Positions 7,995 to 16,515 of a stretch of DNA of 64,000 nt are shown piece after piece. The stretch is from Berkiella sp964594635 (GTDB taxonomy: Bacteria > Pseudomonadota > Gammaproteobacteria > Berkiellales > Berkiellaceae): assembly GCA_964594635.1 (NCBI GenBank), contig CAZQMV010000001.1, positions 62,001 to 126,000 of the forward strand, written 5' to 3'. The notes under the pieces were generated by a model that worked only from the letters and a program-made list of their open reading frames with translations, did no database searches and was not told the origin of the DNA. The stretch's first letter is position 1, and the number at the start of each line of letters is the position of its first letter. A program made the position numbers and the translations under genes.

Positions 7995-9209
7995 ATGAGT
8001 CATTCCTATCGTAAACTATTCGCCATACCCGGAGCGATCGGGTTTAGCTCAGCTGCATTTCTTGGTCGACTGCCTGCAGGTATGATTGGTCTTGCCATCA
8101 TTATGCCGCTCTCTATGCTCACGGGATCATATGCGATTGCAGGTGCCGTGGCGGCTTGTGCCATGATTGGGATGGCAGTGTGTGCACCACTGAGTGGTCG
8201 ATTAGTCGATCGATACGGACAATCCAAGATCCTCTTCATTTTTGCCGCACTTAATTTCATCTGCACCACTGCTTTGATTGCTTGTATTCAGTTTGATGCC
8301 CCATTTGCAGTATTATGCAGTGTTGGAGCTATCACTGGCGCATCGCGCCTATCCACTGGCACCTTGGCACGAGTTCGATGGGCGTATGTCATGCACGCAC
8401 TTGATGCAGAGCAACGCAAAAGAATGCTTCAAGCCGCCTATGCTTTCGAAGGAGTGGTCGATGAAATAGTCTTTATTTCAGCGCCGATCCTTGCCACATT
8501 ACTTTGCACAGCAGTACATCCGCTTGCGGGACTGGTGTGTTGTTTATTGTCATTTGTGCTTGGTGCAGTGGCACTAGGAATGCAGACAAGTACTCAGCCA
8601 GTCATTGCATCTACCATTGAGAAACAACTATTTGCATTTGCTATTTCGGGATTACAAGTGATTTTTGCGGCAGTCTTGTTCATTGGCGTTAGCGCTGGTG
8701 CTGTCGAGGTTGTTGTTGTAGCTCGGGCTGTTGATTCAGGTTCACGGCAGTTGGCCGGTGTTTTATTAGCCACGTTAGCGTTTAGCAGCGTATTGGCTGG
8801 GTTTTGGTATGGTGCACGTACCTTCAAACAGAATGCGCATATACTTTGGATCCGCTGCCTTGGTTTATTAGTCCTTACGCTGGTGCCATTTGTGTTCGCA
8901 ACCGATCTTGTGATGCTTGGGTTCGCGATGTTTGTTGCTGGGCTTGCCATTGCACCGACTTCGATTTCCGGACAGGTTCTCACAGAACGAATATTGCCTG
9001 TCAAGCAACTCAATGAAGGTATGAATATCGTCGTAACAGCAATGATTTTTGGAATGGCAGCAGGGGCTGGGATCTCAGGCCTTCTTATTGACAACATAGG
9101 GACATACTACGCAGGTTTACTTCCAGCGCTAGCAACTCTCGTGGCTTTTATCATTGCGATCCTAGGTTCGCGATCGCTTCATCAATATGTCACTACGACA
9201 TCTAAATGA
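7995..9209 (+). CDS. MFS transporter, probable product exporter
   Basis: This 404-residue hydrophobic protein has about twelve membrane segments, and GRLVDRYGQSK (about residue 71) matches the MFS loop 2-3 signature. It starts 9 bases after the methyltransferase, so it belongs to the biosynthetic operon and is best read as the efflux/self-protection pump for the product. The stop overlaps the DUF885 gene start (ATGA at 9206-9209). The cargo cannot be read from sequence. Confidence 0.85.
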   Translation: MSHSYRKLFAIPGAIGFSSAAFLGRLPAGMIGLAIIMPLSMLTGSYAIAGAVAACAMIGMAVCAPLSGRLVDRYGQSKILFIFAALNFICTTALIACIQFDAPFAVLCSVGAITGASRLSTGTLARVRWAYVMHALDAEQRKRMLQAAYAFEGVVDEIVFISAPILATLLCTAVHPLAGLVCCLLSFVLGAVALGMQTSTQPVIASTIEKQLFAFAISGLQVIFAAVLFIGVSAGAVEVVVVARAVDSGSRQLAGVLLATLAFSSVLAGFWYGARTFKQNAHILWIRCLGLLVLTLVPFVFATDLVMLGFAMFVAGLAIAPTSISGQVLTERILPVKQLNEGMNIVVTAMIFGMAAGAGISGLLIDNIGTYYAGLLPALATLVAFIIAILGSRSLHQYVTTTSK

Positions 9210-10951
9210 TAAAATCTAAGGCATTATTGTTCTTTCTGTTTATTCCTTTTGCCGGTATAGCAACCCCCCAAGAGACAGTAACACAAATCGCAGATGCGTA
9301 TGAAAAAGCTTATTTTGCACGATATCCTGAAGAGGGGCTGCATTTGGGCAGACAGGGCGTTGATCTCGATCGATTTATGGATCGATCTAAGAAAGCACAT
9401 CAAGAATGGAAAAAAACTGAGGATGATTTTTTGCGTGCTTTACAACAAATAAAGCCAATTGAATTGAAAGGAACACCACAATATCAAACTTATCGACTCC
9501 TTAAGGAGAGGTTAGAGAGCAACCAAGCCATACGGGTTTGTAAGGATGAACTTTGGAATGTTAATCCACTTTGGGGTTGGCATATTATGTTGGGCATGAT
9601 CGCAGATAAACAACCTATTGGTACAGCACAATATCGTCAAGATGCCTTAAAACGCTGGAAAAGCTTTGATCAGGTTATTAATGATGAGATAAAAAATTTA
9701 GAAAGAGGCGTTAGAGAAGGTTACACTGCTCCTAAACCGGTTGTAAAGACGGTGTTAAAGCAACTCAAAATGATTGTTAGCACACCCGTAGAAAAATCAC
9801 CCTATTTTGATTTTGCAAAGCGAGATGACGATCCCTCTTTTAAGAAGCAAACGAAAGAGATCATTGAAAGGATTATTAACCCGGCTTTACGGCGTTACAT
9901 TGCTTATTTAGAAAATGACTATCTGCCAGTAGCAAGAGAGCAGATTGGGGTTTTGGCATTACCAAATGGTGAGCAGTGTTATCAGGCAAAAATTCAAGAA
10001 AACACCACAATGAAGATATCGCCTCAAGCCATCTATGATTATGGTCTGCAACATGGTGAGAAATTATCTTTGGAAATTGCTGAGATTGGAGAACAAGCAT
10101 TTGGTGTTAAATCAGTAGCTGAAGTCTTTCGCTTAGCCAAAGAAAGACCTAAACAGGCTTTTCGAACCGAGCAGGATATTATTATCTATAATCAAGAAGC
10201 CCTAGCAAGAGTAAATGCAGAAGTACCCAAATGGTTTTCAGATATTCCCAAAGCAGAAGCAATCATAAAACCCTACCCTTTGCATCGTGCGAAAACAGGC
10301 GCAGCAGGGGAATATGACCGTCCGAGTGAAGATGGGAAACGTCCCGGTGTTTTTTATATTAATACGTATGAACCTCATAATAAAAATAGAATCAGTCAAC
10401 GATCCATTTTGTTCCACGAATTAATTCCTGGACATCACTTTCAAATCGCTCTCGCCATGGAAAATAAAGCAAAGCATCATTTAGATCAGTATTTATGGAA
10501 TAATGGTTATGAGGAAGGATGGGCATTATATGCTGAACGGCTTGCTGATGAAATGGGTTTATATGAAGACAACATGTCGCGCTTAGGAATGCTATCAAAT
10601 GAGTCGTTACGTACAGCGCGGCTAGTTGTTGATCCTGGTATTCATGTTATGAACTGGACGCGTGAGCAAGCAATAGCTTACTTAAAACAGCATACAATGT
10701 TAGAAGATCATATTATTGAAGCTGAAATCGATCGTTACATTATGCTGCCAGGCCAAGCAACGTCTTATATGGTAGGCAAACGCGAGATTGATACTTTACG
10801 GCAAATAGCAAAAATGAAGCTTGGCGATAAGTTTGATATTAAGAAATTCCACCATCAGGTGCTTAAAAATGGTTCAGTGACTCTCCCCATGCTGCGAGAG
10901 AGTATATCAGAATGGCTTGCTGGCGAAAGAAACCTGGAAGTAGGCGGTTGA
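9206..10951 (+). CDS. DUF885-family secreted protein, probable zinc metallopeptidase
   Basis: This 581-residue protein has an N-terminal signal peptide (hydrophobic stretch ending near GIATP) and the DUF885 metal-site motif HELIPGHHFQ (about residue 405), followed by GYEEGWALYAERLADEMG, whose Glu is likely a third metal ligand. DUF885 proteins resemble gluzincin peptidases, but substrates are mostly unknown. It overlaps the MFS gene by ATGA, yet base composition drops to that of the surrounding chromosome at this point. It may be an older chromosomal gene onto which the cluster abuts, or a true last gene of the operon acting on the peptide product. Confidence 0.85.
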   Translation: MIKSKALLFFLFIPFAGIATPQETVTQIADAYEKAYFARYPEEGLHLGRQGVDLDRFMDRSKKAHQEWKKTEDDFLRALQQIKPIELKGTPQYQTYRLLKERLESNQAIRVCKDELWNVNPLWGWHIMLGMIADKQPIGTAQYRQDALKRWKSFDQVINDEIKNLERGVREGYTAPKPVVKTVLKQLKMIVSTPVEKSPYFDFAKRDDDPSFKKQTKEIIERIINPALRRYIAYLENDYLPVAREQIGVLALPNGEQCYQAKIQENTTMKISPQAIYDYGLQHGEKLSLEIAEIGEQAFGVKSVAEVFRLAKERPKQAFRTEQDIIIYNQEALARVNAEVPKWFSDIPKAEAIIKPYPLHRAKTGAAGEYDRPSEDGKRPGVFYINTYEPHNKNRISQRSILFHELIPGHHFQIALAMENKAKHHLDQYLWNNGYEEGWALYAERLADEMGLYEDNMSRLGMLSNESLRTARLVVDPGIHVMNWTREQAIAYLKQHTMLEDHIIEAEIDRYIMLPGQATSYMVGKREIDTLRQIAKMKLGDKFDIKKFHHQVLKNGSVTLPMLRESISEWLAGERNLEVGG

Positions 10952-10969
10952 TCATAACGCCTACTTCCA
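10935..10969. terminator. Perfect 12-bp hairpin after the DUF885 gene
   Basis: TGGAAGTAGGCG (10935-10946) pairs perfectly with CGCCTACTTCCA (10958-10969) around an 11-base loop. It spans the DUF885 stop codon and sits between convergent genes. No T-run follows, so it could act as a bidirectional terminator or an RNA 3'-end stabiliser. Confidence 0.6.
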
Positions 10970-10984
10970 CCCTATCATCACTCA

Positions 10985-12148
10985 TCACAATTTATAAATA
11001 AATCCTAGAGCAATACCTTGGATCCATAAACTATTGGAGTTGATATTGGCTTCAGGCTGTCTACTTCCCACGAGTGCTGGGGCCACGGGTACCGTTATTG
11101 CCGCAGATTGAGTTGGGTTGATGTTTCGATCGAGTTGACTTGTCGACCAAGCCACCTCAGTCACATATAAGAATGAGTAATCAATAAACCACGATAAAGA
11201 CTCATCAACATTATAACCAAATTTAAAATTAAGCTCTGGAATGGCAGCCACACGCCAACGGTGCTGCTTGCCCATATTACTGGGCAAAGCAAAATAACCA
11301 CCTGGGAATTCTTGGATCCATCTTATTGCATTAAAGTTTGTGGTACGAAGACTGCCATCGACATCTAATTCAGAATACATGGCACCCAACGCCACAGTGC
11401 CCTTGGCTTTAAAGAAAGCATTAGCAAGTTGATAATGCGCACCAGAGCCTAATTGAAGGCCCAAAAATTTATTTTTAGCTTTGAAGGCATCTTCAGTTTG
11501 AAATACATCTGAGCCATCAACAAAAGGACTGTTTGTCGCAAAAAGGAGTTTATCATCGAACTGCCAATAGCGTAGACCGACTAAATAATTATAAGGAATA
11601 TTTCTCCACATTTTTGTGGGTGAAAGGGCATTTAATTCAGCGCCTTGCATTTTATTCGCAATTTTTAAAGTCGCCTCACCTGAATAGGGTAAAACAGGCC
11701 CCGGAAACGAAACATTGGTAAGCGCTTCTCTTTGTAGATTAACATCAAAATAGGGGATACTTAACAGCGCTGAATCCAATGCGCCGCTAGATTCTACGGA
11801 TTGTTCAGTTGATTTTGAAGGTAGAAAGAAATAGTTGGCTTGAATGCCATAACCGCAATATTGTTTGGGCCAATAAATAAGGCCAAACTTTCCGCCTGCG
11901 CGCCAAGGATTATGAATACGTTCGCCGCCCATCACCAATTCTGTTGCTGGGGCAGCTATTGTACCCGAGCGGACCAGTTCGATAATGGTTGGGGAATCTT
12001 CGAGTCGCCAATATAAGAATTTTGCTTCTAACGTCGCATAAGCGTTAATGTTTTCAGTGATCTCTTGATTAGAGAAGTTAACGCCATAAGCCGTATTTAA
12101 AAATAAAATTGATGTGAGACTAATGACTCTATTTAAATTGGTTTTCAT
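10985..12148 (-). CDS. Legionella-type major outer membrane protein (Lpg1974/MOMP-like beta-barrel)
   Basis: This 387-residue protein has a signal peptide (cut near TAYG) and alternating beta-strand composition ending in an aromatic-rich C-terminal strand (GIALGFIYKL). FLYWRLEDS near the N-terminus and the general pattern match the pore-forming OMP family abundant in Legionella and relatives. AGGG lies directly before the ATG at 12148. It stands alone, convergent with the DUF885 gene. This gene is the strongest single pointer to Legionellales. Pore specificity is not deducible. Confidence 0.75.
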   Translation of the reverse strand: MKTNLNRVISLTSILFLNTAYGVNFSNQEITENINAYATLEAKFLYWRLEDSPTIIELVRSGTIAAPATELVMGGERIHNPWRAGGKFGLIYWPKQYCGYGIQANYFFLPSKSTEQSVESSGALDSALLSIPYFDVNLQREALTNVSFPGPVLPYSGEATLKIANKMQGAELNALSPTKMWRNIPYNYLVGLRYWQFDDKLLFATNSPFVDGSDVFQTEDAFKAKNKFLGLQLGSGAHYQLANAFFKAKGTVALGAMYSELDVDGSLRTTNFNAIRWIQEFPGGYFALPSNMGKQHRWRVAAIPELNFKFGYNVDESLSWFIDYSFLYVTEVAWSTSQLDRNINPTQSAAITVPVAPALVGSRQPEANINSNSLWIQGIALGFIYKL

Positions 12149-12246
12149 CCCTGATCCCTCAAATTGCCAATATAAAATACTATCATATTGTGCAGTTTGA
12201 GGGAGTAGGTTTCACTATAAAACAGTTAAGTATCTAATATTAAAAA

Positions 12247-13881
12247 TTAAGCAAATGTCTGATATTCAGGCTTATAAACATGGTTGCGAATAAATGTCTC
12301 AATATCATGGGGTCGTTCCACCTGAGCTAAGTTAGAATCAAAAACTAGTTTAGCGACACGAGTGGCAGTTTGAATTTCAACTTCAAGTATATTTGACTGT
12401 AAGGGATACATCAGACCTTGCTTAAGTAAGTCGGTAGGTACTTGGCTAGCTACGGCGTGAGCTGCTTCAATAAACATCTCATCAGTGACGCGTTTAGCCT
12501 TGGTGGCAAACACGGCCATTCCTATTGCGGGAAAAATAAAGAAATTATTCGCTTGCCCAGGCATAAAGGTTTGCTTATTCAAATGAACAGGCGCAAACGG
12601 TACACCGGCAGCATAGATAGCTTTACCATTTGACCATTGATAAGCTTGTATGGCCGTGCATTCGGCGTGTTCAGTGGGATTTGATAACGCAAAAATCACT
12701 GGACGCTCATTGATTTGACTCATCGCCTCTACGACTTCCTTGGTAAAAGCACCGCCAATGGTGCTAACACCAATAATGGTTGTAGGCTTAATGCTTTGTA
12801 CTGCGCTTAAAAAATCTCGGGTAGGCGCGTGTGGGTGAGCATAGCATTGTTGAAAATCAACCAGATCTTTGCGTGTTGATTCCAATAAACCATTCACATC
12901 AAATAAATGAATTTTTGCTTGTGCTTCTTTTAACGACATGCCCTCATTAACCAGTGCACTACATAATAAATTAGATAGCCCAATGGCTGCTGAACCTGCA
13001 CCTAAAAATAAATAGTGTTCATCTTTGAGTTTGGTGCCTTTGAGCTTAGTCGCATTGATCATGCCGGCGAGAGTAATACTGGCAGTGCCTTGTACATCGT
13101 CGTTATACACACAATAATTATCACGATAGCGTTCAAGTAAATGAACGGCATCAACACCTGTCCAATCTTCAAAATGGATACAGCATTGTGGAAAGACTTC
13201 TTGAACAGCTTCCACGAATTCATCAACAAAGGAAAAAAGCTCTTTGGTTGAGACTCGTTTTTTTCGTAATCCAAGATATAAAGGATCTTGGAGGTATTGT
13301 TCGTTATTTGTGCCAGCATCAAGGTAAAGCGGCAATAAATATTGGGGAGGAACACCAGCGGTAGCTGTGTAAAGTTGTAATTTACCGATAGGGATCCCCA
13401 TACCATTGGCACCCAGATCGCCCAAGCCTAAAATGCGACCACCATCGGTCACACAAATAAATCGAATATCTTTTTCGGGCCAGTTTTGTAGAATTTGCTT
13501 TATTTGTCCGCGTCTTTCAATCGATAAATACATCCCACGGGTTTGACGGTAGATATGACCGAATTTAAGGCAAGCTTCACCAATGGTGGGATCGTAAACA
13601 ATCGGCAAAAAGCGCGCAGGATCAGACATGACGGTGCGATAGAAAAGCGTTTCGTTATGATCCAGTAAATTAATCAGGTAAATATAACGATCTAAATCAG
13701 TGGTTTTATGGCCAAGTTGCATTAAAACGCGGCGTACTTGCAGATCTTCTGTTTCAATGATGTCGGGAACCAGCCCCACTAACCCTAATTCTTGTTTTTC
13801 TGCTTCAGTGAAAGCCGTTGATTTATTGAGCGCAGCGTCATTCAGAAGATCCATACCGCGTTTTTGCAAGGTGTTTTTCAT
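12247..13881 (-). CDS. maeA: NAD-dependent malic enzyme
   Basis: This 544-residue protein has the full malic-enzyme layout: YDPTIGEACL (96-105, catalytic Tyr region), VTDGGRILGLGDLG (144-157), FEDWTGVDA with NDDVQGT (260-266) for metal binding, and GAGSAA (294-299) for NAD. It converts malate to pyruvate and CO2. The length and motifs fit the large-subunit SfcA/MaeA class rather than the MaeB fusion. GGAG sits upstream of ATG 13881. NAD versus NADP preference follows family membership only. Confidence 0.95.
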   Translation of the reverse strand: MKNTLQKRGMDLLNDAALNKSTAFTEAEKQELGLVGLVPDIIETEDLQVRRVLMQLGHKTTDLDRYIYLINLLDHNETLFYRTVMSDPARFLPIVYDPTIGEACLKFGHIYRQTRGMYLSIERRGQIKQILQNWPEKDIRFICVTDGGRILGLGDLGANGMGIPIGKLQLYTATAGVPPQYLLPLYLDAGTNNEQYLQDPLYLGLRKKRVSTKELFSFVDEFVEAVQEVFPQCCIHFEDWTGVDAVHLLERYRDNYCVYNDDVQGTASITLAGMINATKLKGTKLKDEHYLFLGAGSAAIGLSNLLCSALVNEGMSLKEAQAKIHLFDVNGLLESTRKDLVDFQQCYAHPHAPTRDFLSAVQSIKPTTIIGVSTIGGAFTKEVVEAMSQINERPVIFALSNPTEHAECTAIQAYQWSNGKAIYAAGVPFAPVHLNKQTFMPGQANNFFIFPAIGMAVFATKAKRVTDEMFIEAAHAVASQVPTDLLKQGLMYPLQSNILEVEIQTATRVAKLVFDSNLAQVERPHDIETFIRNHVYKPEYQTFA

Positions 13882-13959
13882 AAATATGCTCCAAAGCTAT
13901 TCAGAACTGTATCGGTTCATGAATAACTTTGGTTTATGAGAAAGTGATAGAAAATACAG

Positions 13960-14814
13960 TTATTGACTAAATACCCACAGAGTCACATCAATAGTGACAC
14001 TGAGGCTTTCTTGGGAAACCAATAAGTCTTTTTTGATCTTGCTCGAACGCCAATAAAAAGGCGTCATTTTAAGGAGATCTTCAATTTCTTGGCTAGAGTT
14101 GAGTTCAATAGTGGCTTGAATGGGGATCGATCCCTCTAATGTAAAGGTTCCTTCCGTTTTTTGCAGGAGTTTCTCATCATCAATTTCTTTGAGTTCATCA
14201 AATAAAAATCGTCGCAGTTCAAATAAATGATTACGCCCAGGTGTGACTACAAAGATCTTGCCATGGGGCGCGAGAACTCTTTGTATTTCTTCATTATAAA
14301 GAGGTGAAAAAATCGAAAGGATCACATCGACGGATTGTGGTGCAAAGGGTAGATTTTTATTACTACACACTAACCAGGAGATGGCTTTATCTTGCTGATT
14401 CGCACAATGGATCGCTTCTTTAGAAATATCGGTTCCCCAGAAGCTCGCATTTGGAAATGCTGGGGCTAAATGTTGCTTTAACTTGCTAAGGTAATAACCC
14501 ACACCGCAGCCCAAATCAACAATGTTTGGATGGGTGATATTCATCAGTTGCAGGTTTTCTAAAATGATATTGTTGACGGTTTCAACAATAGGCAGGTAGT
14601 GATCTTGTTTTAAAAAGTCTAAACGACTTCTCACCATCTCTTTATTATCGCCTGGCTCTAAGGTCTTTTTCTGGTTAGAGAGCAATAAGTTCACATACCC
14701 TTGTTTTGCCTTATCGAATGTATGCTTGTTGGCACAAGCATAGAATTTCTCATAAGGCAGGAGTGACAAGGCACAGACAGGGCAAGTGAGGATGGTATTT
14801 TGTGCTGACAACAT
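13960..14814 (-). CDS. rlmA: 23S rRNA (guanine-N1)-methyltransferase RlmA
   Basis: This 284-residue protein starts with a zinc site (Cys11, Cys14, Cys27, His31) followed by FDKAKQGYVNLL, which is diagnostic of RlmA. The SAM motif VDLGCGVGYYLSKL is near residue 98. RlmA methylates N1 of a guanine in helix 35 of 23S rRNA. The gene stands alone, downstream of the exonuclease-like gene on the same strand. Length and motifs are normal. Confidence 0.92.
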   Translation of the reverse strand: MLSAQNTILTCPVCALSLLPYEKFYACANKHTFDKAKQGYVNLLLSNQKKTLEPGDNKEMVRSRLDFLKQDHYLPIVETVNNIILENLQLMNITHPNIVDLGCGVGYYLSKLKQHLAPAFPNASFWGTDISKEAIHCANQQDKAISWLVCSNKNLPFAPQSVDVILSIFSPLYNEEIQRVLAPHGKIFVVTPGRNHLFELRRFLFDELKEIDDEKLLQKTEGTFTLEGSIPIQATIELNSSQEIEDLLKMTPFYWRSSKIKKDLLVSQESLSVTIDVTLWVFSQ

Positions 14815-14906
14815 GGTTTTTAACTCAAAGAATTTGGGTAGCTATCTTTGCATATTTAACCGCTTTGTACAACCAAAACAATGCGCTTTAACATGAGTTG
14901 ATCAGC

Positions 14907-15893
14907 TTATGCCATTTCCATTTCACGCAATACCCAACCCTCTTCTGTTTCGTAAGGAAGCATGAGCGTTTCTTTAAAACGGGAGGAATGCTTCATTTTA
15001 GAAGGAATTAAATAGCAGGTGACGCTTTTTGCGAGGTTTTGCTGACTAAATACTTCATTTGCTAGGAAACCCATTTCTTGATTGAGATCTTCCTCTTGGA
15101 TAATTGCCCACCAACATTTTGGAAATCTTTTTGAACCATTAGTGAAAGCGTATTTTTTGAGTTTCAACAAGCTATTTCTATCCAGCTTGGTATCTACTAT
15201 GCACACAATGATCCCACGCTTTTTGACATTCATTTTTAATTCAGTAAAAGCATTGGGAACCTGGGTTAAAATATTCAAACTTGCCCAACACTGGGTTAAT
15301 GCTTGTTTTGTCTCAAAGAAAAAACCCAATTCATAGTTGAGTAATTTTACGTTGGTAGCATCTAAGCCTTTAGCGGGCCAATCAATATCTTTAATAAGAC
15401 ATGCAAAGGGAATTTCTTTACACTTGTCTTGAATATAATCAGGCGTTTGCATTTCTAGAAAATTTCGTTTTAGTCGGCTGTTATGGCATATCATCACATC
15501 ACAGTCTTTGATTAATTCAAGCACATGTTGCCAATCGATAAATTGGCTACTTATCGTTTCTGGCGTCATACCCAATGATCGACTCTGCTCTTCGGACAAT
15601 GGTGCAAGCGGATCGTTTAAGCTGCCATAGCTGTCAATAATTTGAGTAATGCCATCTTCAGCTGTGAAGCAGCCCTTTAAAATGCCTAGTTCAAGAATAG
15701 GGTGGATTTTAGGATCGGATCCTAGGGTTTCCAATTCAATGATAGCAAAGTGGAATTTTCGATTGACTGAGCTAATAGCTGCAAACTGCTCGGGAACGCG
15801 GTTAAAAAGTTTGGTATTGGGATCATGGGCGGGAATCGGTGCTTGATCTTTAGGTGCATTCAGCGCTTGCCAGAGATTGTTAAATAGGTTCAT
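14907..15893 (-). CDS. DnaQ-like exonuclease-fold protein with degenerate active site
   Basis: This 328-residue protein has an N-terminal half like DEDD 3'-5' exonucleases. FHFAIIELETLGSDP corresponds to the ExoI motif, but the first acidic residue is Glu53 rather than Asp. CHNSRLKRNFLE corresponds to HNxxFDxxFL but carries Lys142 in place of the Asp. The ExoIII region (ALTQCWASLNIL) also lacks the usual His/Asp pair. It is therefore probably inactive as a nuclease, perhaps a binding protein. The C-terminal 110 residues are unassigned. The gene is monocistronic. Confidence 0.6.
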   Translation of the reverse strand: MNLFNNLWQALNAPKDQAPIPAHDPNTKLFNRVPEQFAAISSVNRKFHFAIIELETLGSDPKIHPILELGILKGCFTAEDGITQIIDSYGSLNDPLAPLSEEQSRSLGMTPETISSQFIDWQHVLELIKDCDVMICHNSRLKRNFLEMQTPDYIQDKCKEIPFACLIKDIDWPAKGLDATNVKLLNYELGFFFETKQALTQCWASLNILTQVPNAFTELKMNVKKRGIIVCIVDTKLDRNSLLKLKKYAFTNGSKRFPKCWWAIIQEEDLNQEMGFLANEVFSQQNLAKSVTCYLIPSKMKHSSRFKETLMLPYETEEGWVLREMEMA

Positions 15894-16026
15894 AAGACTC
15901 CACCGCTAGTTAATGTCCTTACTCTTTTGGGTGGCGAATATAGCATAGCTAGCAGAAAAATGCATGTACACCATCATTCAATGGTAGAACATGAACTTAA
16001 ATCCAGTCTTATCGTAAGAATGTTCA

Positions 16027-16032
16027 TATAAT
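16027..16032 (+). promoter_or_regulatory. Candidate -10 box (TATAAT) for the uspA/aldolase operon
   Basis: A consensus TATAAT lies 47 bases upstream of the UspA start codon. No convincing -35 hexamer is seen at the proper distance, so support is limited to the -10 match and its position. Confidence 0.35.
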
Positions 16033-16078
16033 GATCTATGTTTATTCTAAACATGATGGCTGTTCCTAAGGAATCACT

Positions 16079-16513
16079 ATGGCTACTTATACTAGCATTC
16101 TCGTTGCCGTTGATTTGCGTGTGACGCATGACGTTTATACCATTTCTAAAGCACTTGAACTTTCAAAAAAGTTTAATACTAAACTCCACTTTATTCATGT
16201 GATGGAAAAGCTATTTGGTTATGGAACCGTTGAAGGAAATGTGTTAATCGAGATGGAGAGACAAATGGCTGAAGATGCAAGAAAGTCATTTTATGATCTC
16301 GTTTCACGCTACGAAATAGATGCAAAACAACTAATTATCGTCAGCGGATCACCTAAACTCGTGATTATTGAGGAAGCAAAAAAAATTCAAGCTGATCTGA
16401 TTATTGTCGGTGCGCATGCGCAAACGGGTTTGAATATGCTGGTTGGTTCGACTGCAAGCGGCGTAATCAATCAAGCGCATTGTGATGTGTTAACGATCCG
16501 CACGGTTGAGTAG
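16079..16513 (+). CDS. Universal stress protein (UspA family)
   Basis: This 144-residue single-domain Usp opens with the typical YTSILVAVDL and contains the ATP-binding signature around VGAHAQTGLNMLVGSTASG near residue 117. Such proteins bind nucleotide and help survival under stress or stasis. AAGGA precedes the ATG. It ends 2 bases before the aldolase gene, so it heads a three-gene operon. Confidence 0.93.
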   Translation: MATYTSILVAVDLRVTHDVYTISKALELSKKFNTKLHFIHVMEKLFGYGTVEGNVLIEMERQMAEDARKSFYDLVSRYEIDAKQLIIVSGSPKLVIIEEAKKIQADLIIVGAHAQTGLNMLVGSTASGVINQAHCDVLTIRTVE

Positions 16514-16515
16514 TT

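Noticed and set aside
8594..9097. 167-residue minus-strand frame
   Set aside because: It is antisense to the MFS gene, has Thr/Ala/Asn-rich shadow composition and no recognisable motif.
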